NCBI GenBank assembly: GCA_029721515.1
Contig: CM056561.1
Location: forward strand, 17,661,635-17,725,634
DNA length: 64,000 nt
DNA from: Synanceia verrucosa
Taxonomy: Eukaryota; Chordata; Actinopteri; Perciformes; Synanceiidae
Direction: 5' to 3'
The notes under the pieces were generated by a model. It saw only the letters and a list, made by a program, of their open reading frames with translations, was not told the origin of the DNA and made no database searches. Each line of letters begins with the position of its first letter. The first letter of the stretch is position 1. This document shows positions 36,201 through 45,903 of this stretch, one piece after another. A program made the position numbers and the translations under genes.

Positions 36201-39200
36201 AAGTTGAAAAAACTAGGTTTTATAGCATGTTGAAAATTGTAAAAAAAAAGTCATACTATAGTATGTCGAAAAAGTCCAAAAATGACAATTTTTAAAATGT
36301 CAAAAAACGTCATCAGAAAGGCTTATTATAGTATTTTGAATGATTTTATTGCAGAACAAGTCGAAAAAAGTTGAAAAACTAGGTTTTATAGCATTTTGAA
36401 AATTAAAAAAAAAGTCATACTATAGTATGTTGAAAAAGTCCAAAAATGACAATTTTTAAAATGTCAAAAAACCTCATCAGAAAGACTTATTATAGTGTGT
36501 TGAATGATTTTATAGCAGAACAAGTCGAAAAAAGTTGAAAAAACTAGGTTTTATAGCATGTTGAAAATTGTAAAAAAAAGTCATACTATAGTATGTCGAA
36601 AAAGTCCAACAATGTCAATTTTTAAAGTATCCAAATAAGTCACCAGAAAGGCTTATTATAGTGTTTTGAATGATTTTATAGCAGAACAAGTCGAAAAAAG
36701 TTGCAAAACTAGGTTTTATAGCATGTTGAAAATTGTAAAACAAAAAAGTCATACTATAGTATGTCGAAAAAATCCAAAAATGACAATTTTTAAAATGTCA
36801 AAAAACGTCATCAGAAAGGCTTATTATAGTATTTTGAATGATTTTATTGCAGAACAAGTCGAAAAAAGTTCAAAAACTAGGTTTTATAGCATTTTGAAAA
36901 TTAAAAAAAAAGTCATACTATATATAGTATGTCGAAAAAGTCAAAAAATGACTATTTTTTTAAAATGTCAAAAAACGTCATCAGAAAGACTTATTATAGT
37001 ATTTTGAATGATTTTATTGCAGAACAAGTCGAAAAAAGTTGAAAAACTAGGTTTTATAGCATTTTGAAAATTAAAAAAAAAAGTGCAAAAATGACAAGTT
37101 TTAAAATGTCAAAAAACCTCATCAGAAAGACTTATTATAGTGTGTTGAATGATTTTATAGCAGAACAAGTCGAAAAAGTTGAAAAAACTAGGTTTCATAG
37201 CATGTTGAAAATTGTAAAAAAAAAAGTCATACTATAGTATGTCGAAAAAGTCCAAAAATGTCAATTTTTAAAGTATCCAAATAAGTCACCAGAAATGCTT
37301 ATTATAGTGTGTTGAATGATTTTATAGCAGAACAAGTCGAAAAAAGTTGAAAAAACTAGGTTTCATAGCATGTTGAAAATTGTAAAAAAAAAAAGTCATA
37401 CTATAGTATGTCGAAAAAGTCCAAAAATGTCAATTTTTAAAGTATCCAAATAAGTCACCAGAAAGGCTTATTATAGTGTTTTGAATGATTTTATAGCAGA
37501 ACAAGTCGAAAAAAGTTGCGAAACTAGGTTTTATAGCATGTTGAAAATTGTAAAAAAAAAAAGTCATACTATAGTATGTTGAAAAAGTCAAAAAATGACT
37601 ATTTTTTTAAAATGTAAAAAAACATCATCAGAAAGACTTATTATAGTGTGTTGAATGATTTTATTGCAGAACAAGTCGAAAAAAAGTTGAAAAAAATAGA
37701 TTTTATCGCATGTTGAAAATTGTAAAAAAAAGTCATACTATAGTATGTCGATAAAGTCCAAAAATGACAATTTTTAAAATGTCAAAAAACATCATCAGAA
37801 AGTCTTATGATAGTGTTTTGAATGATTTCATAGCAGAACAAGTCGAAAAAAAGTTGAAAAAACTAGGTTTTATAGCATGTTGAAAATTGTAAAAAAAAAG
37901 TCATACTATAGTATGTTGAAAAAGTCCAAAAATGACAATTTTTAAAATTTCAAAAAACGTTATCAGAAAGACTTATTGTAGTGTGTTGAATGATTTTATA
38001 TCAGAACAAGTCGAAAAAAAGTTGAAAAAACTAGGTTTTATAGCATGTTGAAAATTGTAAAAAAAAGTCATACTATAGTATGTCGAAAAAGTCCAAAAAT
38101 GACAATTTTTAAAATGTCAAAAAACGTCATCAGAAAGACTTATTATAGTGTGTTGAATGATTTTATTGCAGAACAAGTCGAAAAAAAGTTGAAAAAAATA
38201 GATTTTATCGCATGTTGAAAATTGTAAAAAAAAGTCATACTATAGTATGTCGAAAAAGTCCAAAAATTACAATTTTTAAAATGTCAAAAAACCTCATCAG
38301 AAAGACTTATTATAGTGTGTTGAAGGATTTTATAGCAGAACAAGTCGAAAAAAGTTGCAAAACTAGGTTTTATAGCATGTTGAAAATTGTAAAAAAAAAG
38401 TCATACTATAGTATGTCGAAAAACTCCAAAAATTACTATTTTTAAAATGTCAAAAAACATCATCAGAAAGTCTTATTATAGTGTGTTGAATGATTTTATA
38501 GCAGAACAAGTCGAAAAAAAGTTGAAAAAACTAGGTTTTATAGCATGTTGAAAATTGTAAAAAAAAAAGTCATACTATAGTATGTCGAAAAAGTCCAAAA
38601 ATGACTATTTTTAAAATGTCAAAAAAACGTTATCAGAAAGGCTTATTATAGTGTGTTGAATGATTTTAATGCAGAACAAGTCGAAAAAAGTTGAAAAACT
38701 AGGTTTTATAGCATGTTGAAAATTGTAAAAAAAAGTCATACTATAGTATGTCGATAAAGTCCAAAAATGACAATTTTTAAAATGTCAAAAAACATCGTCA
38801 GAAAGTCTTATGATAGTGTTTTGAATGATTTCATAGCAGAACAAGTCGAAAAATGTTGAAAGAACTAGGTTTTATAGCATGTTGGAAATTGTAAAAAAAA
38901 GTCATACTATAGTATGTCGAAAAAGTCCAAAAATTACAATTTTTAAAATGTCAAAAAACGTTATCAGAAAGACTTATTATAGTGTGTTGAAGGATTTTAT
39001 AGCAGAACAAGTCGAAAAAAGGTGAAAAAACTAGGTTTTATAGCATGTTGAAAATTGTAAAAAAAAGTCATACTATAGTATGTCAAAAAAGTGCAAAAAT
39101 GACTATTTTTTTAAATTGTCAAAAAACATCATCAGAAAGACTTATTATAGTGTGTTGAATGATTTTATTGCAGAACAAGTCGAAAAAAGTTGAAAAAAAT

Positions 39201-42200
39201 AGATTTTATCGCATGTTGAAAATTGTAAAAAAAAAGTCATACTATAGTATGTCGATAAAGTCCAAAAATGACAATTTTTAAAATGTCAAAAAACATCATC
39301 AGAAAGTCTTATTATAGTGTGTTGAATGATTTTATATCAGAACAAGTCGAAAAAAAGTTGAAAAAACTAGGTTTTATAGCATGTTGAAAATTGTAAAAAA
39401 AAAGTCATACTATAGTATGTTGAAAAAGTCCAAAAATGACAAGTTTTAAAATGTCAAAAAACGTCATCAGAAAGACTTATGATAGTATTTTGAATGATTT
39501 TATAGCTGAACAAGTCGAAAAAAGGTGAAAAAACTAGGTTTTATAGCATGTTGAAAATTGTGAAAAAAAAGTCATACTATAGTATGTTGAAAAAATCCAA
39601 AAATGACAATTTTTAAAATGTCAAAAAACGTCATCAGAAAGACTGATGATAGTGTGTTGAACGATTTTATATTAGAACAAGTCGAAAAAAGTTGAAAGAA
39701 CTAGGTTTTATAGCATGTTGAAAATTGTAAAAAAAAGTCATACTATAGTATGTCGAAAAAGTCCAAAAATGACAATTTTTAAAATGTCAAAAAACGTCAT
39801 CAGAAAGACTTATTATAGTGTGTTGAATGATTTTATAGCAGAACAAGTCGAAAAAAGTTGAAAGAACTAGGTTTTATAGCATGTTGAAAATTGTAAAAAA
39901 AAAAGTCATACTATAGTATGTCGAAAAAGTCCAAAAATTACAATTTTTAAAATGTCAAAAAACCTCATCAGAAAGACTTATTATAGTGTGTTGAAGGATT
40001 TTATAGCAGAACAAGTCGAAAAAAGTTGCAAAACTAGGTTTTATAGCATGTTGAAAATTGTAAAAAAAAAGTCATACTATAGTATGTCGAAAAACTCCAA
40101 AAATGACTATTTTTAAAATGTCAAAAAACCTCATCAGAAAGACTTATTATAGTGTGTTGAATGATTTTATAGCAGAACAAGTAGAAAAAAGGTGAAAAAA
40201 CTAGGTTTTATAGCATGTTGAAAATTGTAAAAAAAAGTCATACTATAGTATGTCGAAAAAGTGCAAAAATGACTATTTTTTTAAAATGTCAAAAAACCTC
40301 ATCAGAAAGACTTATTATAGTGTGTTGAATGATTTTACTGCAGAACAAGTCGAAAAAAGTTGAAAGAAATAGATTTTATCGCATGTTGAAAATTGTAAAA
40401 AAAAGTCATACTATAGTATGTCGATAAAGTCCAAAAATGACAATTTTTAAAATGTCAAAAAACATCATCAGAAAGTCTTATTATAGTGTGTTGAATGATT
40501 TTATAGCAGAACAAGTCGAAAAAAAGTTAAAAAAACTAGGTTTTATAGCATGTTGAAAATTGTAAAAAAAAAGTCATACTATAGTATGTCGAAAAAGTCC
40601 AAAAATGACTATTTTTAAATGTCAAAAAAACGTTATCAGAAAGGCTTATTATAGTGTGTTGAATGATTTTATTGCAGAACAAGTCGAAAAAAGTTGAAAA
40701 ACTAGGTTTTATAGCATGTTGAAAATTGTAAAAAAAAAGTCATACTATAGTATGTCGAAAATGTCAAGAAACGCCATCAGAAAGTCTTATTAGTGTTTTG
40801 AATGATTTTATAGCAGAACAAGTCGAATAAAGTTGAAAAAAATAGGTTTTATAGCATGTTGAAAATTGTAAAAAAAAAGTCATACTATAGTATGTCGAAA
40901 AAATCCAAAAATTACAATTTTTAAAATGTCAAAAAACCTCATCAGAAAGACTTATTATAGTGTGTTGAAGGATTTTATAGCAGAACAAGTCGAAAAAAGT
41001 TGCAAAACTAGGTTTTATAGCATGTTGAAAATTGTAAAAAAAAAGTCATACTATAGTATGTCGAAAAAGTCCAAAAATGACTATTTTTAAAATGTCAAAA
41101 AACATCATCAGAAAGTCTTATTATAGTGTGTTGAATGATTTTATATCAGAACAAGTCGAAAAAAAGTTGAAAAAACTAGGTTTTATAGCATGTTGAAAAT
41201 TGTAAAAAAAAAGTCATACTACAGTATGTTGAAAAAGTCCAAAAATGACAATTTTTAAAATGTCAAAAAACATCATCAGAAAGTCTTATTATAGTATTTT
41301 GAATGATTTTATAGCAGAACAAGTCGAAAAAAAGTTGAAAAAACTAGGTTTTATAGCATGTTGAAAATTGTAAAAAAAAAGTCATACTATAGTATGTCGA
41401 AAAAGTCCAAAAATGACAATTTTTAAAATGTCAAAAAACGTCATCAGAAAGACTTATTATAGTGTGTTGAATGATTTTATATTAGAACAAGTCGAAAAAA
41501 AGTTGAAAAAACTAGGTTTTATAGCATGTTGAAAATTGTAAAAAAAAGTCATACTATAGTATGTCGAAAAAGTCCAAAAATGACAATTTTTAAAATGTCA
41601 AAAAACGTCATCAGAAAGACTTATTATAGTGTGTTGAATGATTTTATAGCAGAACAAGTCGAAAAAAGTTGAAAGAACTAGGTTTTATAGCATGTTGAAA
41701 ATTGTAAAAAAAAAGTCATACTATAGTATGTCGAAAAAGTCCAAAAATTACAATTTTTAAAATGTCAAAAAACCTCATCAGAAAGACTTATTATAGTGTG
41801 TTGAATGATTTTATAGCAGAACAAGTAGAAAAAAGGTGAAAAAACTAGGTTTTATAGCATGTTGAAAATTGTAAAAAAAAAGTCATACTATAGTATGTTG
41901 AAAAAGTCCAAAAATGACAATTTTTAAAATGTCAAAAAACCTCATCAGAAAGACTTATTATAGTGTGTTGAATGATTTTATATTAGAACAAGTCGAAAAA
42001 AGTTGAAAGAACTAGGTTTTATAGCATGTTGAAAATTGTAAAAAAAAAGTCATACTATAGTATGTCGAAAAACTCCAAAAATGACTATTTTTAAAATGTC
42101 AAAAAACCTCATCAGAAAGACTTATTATAGTGTGTTGAATGATTTTATAGCAGAACAAGTAGAAAAAAGGTGAAAAAACTAGGTTTTATAGCATGTTGAA

Positions 42201-45200
42201 AATTGTAAAAAAAAAGTCATACTATAGTATGTCGAAAAAGTGCAAAAATGACTATTTTTTTAAAATGTCAAAAAACCTCATCAGAAAGACTTATTATAGT
42301 GTGTTGAATGATTTTATAGCAGAACAAGTCGAAAAAAGTTGAAAAAACTAGGTTTCATAGCATGTTGAAAATTGTGAAAAAAAAGTCATACTATAGTATG
42401 TCGAAAAAGTCCAAAAATGTCAATTTTTAAAATGTCAAGAAACGTCATCAGAAAGGCTTATTATAGTGTGTTGAATGATTTTATAGCAGAACAAGTCGAA
42501 TAAAGTTGAAAAAATTAGGTTTTATAGCATGTTGAAAATTTAAAAAAAAAGTCATACTATATATAGTATGTCGAAAAAGTCAAAAAATGACTATTTTTTT
42601 AAAATGTCAAAAAACGTCATCAGAAAGACTTATTATAGTATTTTGAATGATTTTATTGCAGATCAAGTCGACAAAAGTTGAAAAACTAGGTTTTATAGCA
42701 TTTTGAAAATTAAAAAAAAGTCATACTATAGTATGTCGAAAATGTCAAGAAACATCATCAGAAAGTCTTATTGTAGTATTTTGAATGATTTTATTGCAGA
42801 ACAAGTCGAAAAAAGTTGAAAAATTAGGTTTTATAGCATTTTGAAAATTAAAAAAAAAAGTCATACTATAGTATGTCGAAAAAGTGCAAAAATGACAATT
42901 TTAAAATGTCAAAAAACCTCATCAGAAAGACTTATTATAGTGTGTTGAATGATTTTATAGCAGAACAAGTCGAAAAAAGTAGAAAAAAACTAGGTTTTAT
43001 AGCATGTTGAAAATTGTTAAAAAAAAGTCTTACTATAGTATGTCGAAAAAGTCCAAAAATGACAATTTTTAAAATGTCAAAAAACCTCATCAGAAAGACT
43101 TATTATAGTGTGTTGAATGATTTTATAGCAGAACAAGTCGAAAAAAGGTGAAAAAACTAGGTTTTATAGCATGTTGAAAATTGTAAAAAAAAAAGTCATA
43201 CTATAGTATGTCGAAAAAGTGCAAAAATGACTATTTTTTTAAAATGTCAAAAAACATCATCAGAAAGACTTATTATAGTGTGTTGAATGATTTTACTGCA
43301 GAACAAGTCGAAAAAAGTTGAAAAAAATAGATTTTATCGCATGTTGAAAATTGTAAAAAAAAGTCATACTATAGTATGTCGATAAAGTCCAAAAATGACA
43401 ATTTTTAAAATGTCAAAAAACATCATCAGAAAGTCTTATTATAGTGTGTTGAGTGATTTTATAGCAGAACAAGTCGAAAAAAAGTTGAAAAAACTAGGTT
43501 TTATAGCATGTTGAAAATTGTAAAAAAAAGTCATACTATAGTATGTCGAAAAAGTCCAAAAATGACAATTTTTAAAATGTCAAAAAACCTCATCAGAAAG
43601 ACTTATTATAGTGCTTTGAATGATTTTATAGCAGAACAAGTCGAAAAAAAGTTGAAAAAAATAGGTTTCATAGCATGTTGAAAATTGTAAAAAAAAATAA
43701 AAAAAAGTCATGCTATTGTATGTCGAAAAAGTCCAACAATGTCAATTTTTAAAGTATCCACATAAGTCACCAGAAAGGCTTATTATAGTGTGTTGAATGA
43801 TTTTATAGCAGAACAAGTCGAAAAAAGTTGAAAAAACTAGGTTTCATAGCATGTTGAAAATTGTAAAAAAAAAAAAAAAGTCATACTATAGTATGTCGAA
43901 AAAGTCCAAAAATGACAATTTTTAAAATGTCAAAAAACGTCATCAGAAATACTTATTATAGTGTGTTGAATGATTTTATATTAGAACAAGTCGAAAAAAG
44001 GTGAAAAAACTAGGTTTTATACCATGTTGAAAATTGTAAAAAAAAAAGTCATACTTTAGTATGTCAAAAAAGTCCAAAAATGACAATTCTTAAAATGTCA
44101 AAAAATAGTCATCAGAAAGTCTTAATATAGTGTGTTGAATGTTTTCATAGAAGAGTAACTCGAAAAAAATTGTAAAAAAAATAGGTTTTAAAGCATATTG
44201 AAAATTGTCAGAAAAAGTCATGGTATTGCATGTGAAAAAGGAAAAAATTAAGTATTTTAAAAGGTCAAAAATAGCCTTGAGAATGACTCATTAGTATTGT
44301 GTTGAATTATTTCATAGCAAAATATGTTGATCCAAGTTGTGAAAAAGCCATTATATAGCATGAGGGATGATCTGCTATCACCAAGTAATTAACAGTCCTG
44401 GACAAATGTCAAAAGTTTTTAGAGTTAAGGCCAATTTATAGTACTCCGTAAAGTGCCGTACGTAGAGACGAGCCCTCTGCGTCACCGGAGAGCCTCTCCG
44501 TCGTCTCCGGGCGCAGGATTTTTCTTTTTTAACAGTCCGTCAATCCGTCAAGGGAAGACGGAGACGATAAGGGCTGTGATTGGTCCTCTAGCTGCACCCC
44601 TGCTGTGAAATGCAGCCCCTCCCCCTACACAGAAACAGACAGGTCATCTTTGCAGCAGGACAAGAACTAAAGTATCGATTATCCTTGTGAAAGGCAAATC
44701 AAACACATTCAACCTGCTCAAAAAATCTATTTAATTCAGTTAGTAATTATGGCCGGGGTATATTTACACAGAACATACCGAAAGTTGTTGGTTTGCGTTC
44801 GCTATTATCCTATTTTGTGTTGAAATGAAAGAGGAGTTTTAAAGACTGAAAGCAATCAATGTTGTTCTCTTCTATCTCCCTCACAAATAATTAAATCATA
44901 AAATAGTATTTTCTCCTGCTTTTATCAGCGATATTAAGGCGAATTGCTTCACTTTCCGAGGGGGTGCATTTCAGCGCAGGGCTGCACAACACGCATCATG
45001 ACAAAGAAGTGCGAGGGCTCAAGGGGGTCTCCGTAGCTACGGAGTCGGATAAAGTATTACGCAGTCGGAGAAGTATATTCCAGCCTTTAGGGTGAAGATT
45101 AGGGTTAGTGGACTGTTAATTGCTTGTGATGATATCAGATCGTGCATAGCATGAGAGGCTTAAGTTCTTGTGTTGAATTATTCTTTACCTTCATGCAAAC

Positions 45201-45616
45201 TGGCGGGTGGCGGCGTTATGAGCACAGGAGAGACACTTCACTAGGCACACTATGTAAACAATGCAGAGAATCTTAGATTGCAACACACACACACAGTATC
45301 TTTCCATTGCAAATAATTTTTGCGTCTTACGTTTATGCTCCAAATCCCATTAAAGAGAACCTTTAATCCTTGAAGAGCGTGGAAACTCTTCTCATTCTCA
45401 TGTGTCGGCAAGCTAGCAAATAAGTGCTTCTCCAAAATAATGTCACACTATTCCTTTGGCGTTTGCTAAACAGACCAGATTTTGAGAATTGCAATGTTTA
45501 CAAAATGCGACATTGTGATATTAAAACATATCTCTTTTGCTTTCCTTCAGCTGAACAATGAAAAGGAGTTCCTGAGGCACAGGAGCAGAGTGGCCTACCT
45601 GAGTTTGTACTATTAA
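30059..45616 (+). CDS. pifo: Protein pitchfork (ciliary microtubule-associated protein 3)
   Basis: Five exons join in frame with GT-AG borders: 30059-30208, 30761-30859, 33560-33693, 33762-33879 and 45551-45616. They give 188 aa (human PIFO 191 aa). Pitchfork is a small basal-body and ciliary protein linked to cilium disassembly, and it belongs to the group with SHIPPO-like Pro-Gly repeats. Recognisable blocks in order: VAFGSCQDRRLFP; HVGPGRYDNHEFGTIIFDL; SKKGYSLAARTAARFPP; TTPRFRSMSCTAEDSPGPGTY; VSWPMCFGKPEWSRLP; and the ending RHRSRVAYLSLYY, nearly identical to mammalian PIFO. Three introns are modest, but intron 4 is 11.7 kb because of the satellite array. Reading frame alone would miss this gene, since every exon is short. 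No obvious poly(A) signal was seen before taf8, whose 3' end converges 288 bp away. Confidence 0.93.
31446..32070 (+). repeat. Four-copy tandem repeat of about 150-160 bp
   Basis: Copies start at about 31446, 31609, 31761 and 31911. Each opens 'aatattttataagaggt(g/a)ctttcc', runs through 'ggttgtcccagtttctacataatacttta' and a variable T-rich tract, and closes 'gactcatattgggg(g/a)ataaa..cagtggtggagg'. The copies differ mainly in the T/TTG tract. They lie in pifo intron 2, just left of an AAGTA-rich repeat whose first words (cagtggtggagg) are shared with the unit. The array may therefore have expanded from that repeat's edge. Confidence 0.92.
32075..32260 (+). repeat. AAGTA-rich dispersed repeat copy
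   Basis: It begins 'attcagatcttttactcaagtaaatgtacttataacacattgtaaaat', closely parallel to 23690 ('attcagatcctttacttaagtaaaagtaccaataacacactgtgaaaat'). It is in pifo intron 2, right after the four-copy tandem repeat. Confidence 0.6.
33219..33249. repeat. Poly(T) tract
   Basis: A run of about 30 T lies in pifo intron 2. It could be a poly(A) tail of a minus-strand retroposed sequence, but I could not define such an element. Confidence 0.8.
33950..34080. repeat. (TG)n/(TA)n microsatellite block
   Basis: tgtgtg then tatata steps are interrupted by short 'tttat' words. The block begins 70 bp into pifo intron 4. It separates exon 4 from the transposon remnant and the satellite. Confidence 0.85.
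34078..34272 (+). mobile_element. Remnant of a second Tc1-like element (end plus transposase start)
   Basis: It opens with an end-like sequence, 'actcctgatcaaaattttaagaccac', of the type seen at fish Tc1-like termini. About 90 bp later a frame beginning MAKTKKNSLVERSRIALR resembles the start of Tc1-like transposases. The rest of the transposase is missing. The remnant abuts the left edge of the satellite array. It differs from the element at 1186-2789. Confidence 0.55.
34273..44367 (+). repeat. Satellite array, about 60 copies of an AT-rich unit of about 165 bp
   Basis: Head-to-tail units of about 165-166 bp fill 10.1 kb of pifo intron 4. A typical unit reads through these landmarks: gtcatactatagtatgtcga; aaaagtccaaaaatgacaa; tttttaaaatgtcaaaaaac; (g/c/a)tcatcagaaagacttatta; tagtgtgttgaatgatttta; tagcagaacaagtcgaaaaa; agttgaaaaaactaggtttt; atagcatgttgaaaattgta; then a run of 6-12 A. 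My hand count on one consensus unit gives about 26% GC. Copies differ by a few per cent and by A-run length. The first unit (34273-34430) and the last two (44090-44367) are the most diverged. There is no coding content: frames crossing units are accidental, because unit length varies around a multiple of three. I do not recognise the family. Confidence 0.97.
44369..45141. repeat. Inverted repeat pair flanking the right border of the array
   Basis: The left arm 44369-44398 (..aagtaattaacagtcc) matches the reverse complement of 45110-45141 (ggactgttaattgcttgtgat..) at most positions. Without the nested element below, the arms would be only about 45 bp apart. The words 'atagcatgag' also occur both just left of the left arm and just right of the right arm. 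Confidence 0.6.
44428..45086. mobile_element. Non-autonomous PIF/Harbinger-like element (MITE), 659 bp
   Basis: The ends are imperfect inverted repeats: left aggccaatttatagtactcc, right (reverse complement) aggctggaatatacttctcc. Both are flanked by TTA (44425-44427 and 45087-45089), the usual 3-bp target duplication of PIF/Harbinger elements. Subterminal 'ctccgta..gtagagacg' and 'ctccgtagctacggagtcgg' reinforce the symmetry. There is no transposase frame. Superfamily assignment rests on the duplication and is inference. Confidence 0.65.
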
Positions 45617-45903
45617 TTCTGAAGGGTATGGTGTGTTTGTCATTAATTTCTATTGTCAACTGGACTTTCTTGTTGCCAAGTTCTCTAGAGTTACAAAAGG
45701 AACTTGATTCTCTTTATTCACAAAATGACTGAAACATCAATGTTGTTCACAAAATGAGTGCTTGCTGAAAAATGTCCGTTAACACAACAAATGGAAGTTC
45801 TCTCTTCAGTAGAAGTCAGTATGTGGAAAAAAGCCAACAGCAGTACTGGTCCCACTTGCTGAACACTCTGGCAAATAGTCTTTTGCTTAAAGGTGGGTCC
45901 CTC
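45617..45903. terminator. Convergent 3' ends of pifo and taf8
   Basis: Only 287 bp separate the two stop codons. On the minus strand AATAAA lies at 45713-45718, about 190 bp after the taf8 stop. The plus strand shows no canonical hexamer, so the pifo transcript may use a variant signal or run into taf8. Confidence 0.55.

Noticed and set aside
36666..38445. Open frames of 77-113 codons inside the satellite
   Set aside because: They repeat the same segments (DFIAEQVEKS, SHTIVCRK) because the satellite unit is near a multiple of three. They end wherever a unit gains or loses an A, so they are by-products of the repeat.
34273..44367. CRISPR array
   Set aside because: The whole unit is repeated, with no unique spacers. 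The unit is about 165 bp and the sequence is vertebrate nuclear DNA with no cas genes.
45250..45435. Small minus-strand frame between the satellite and pifo exon 5
   Set aside because: No recognisable product, no splice context, and it is antisense within an intron.
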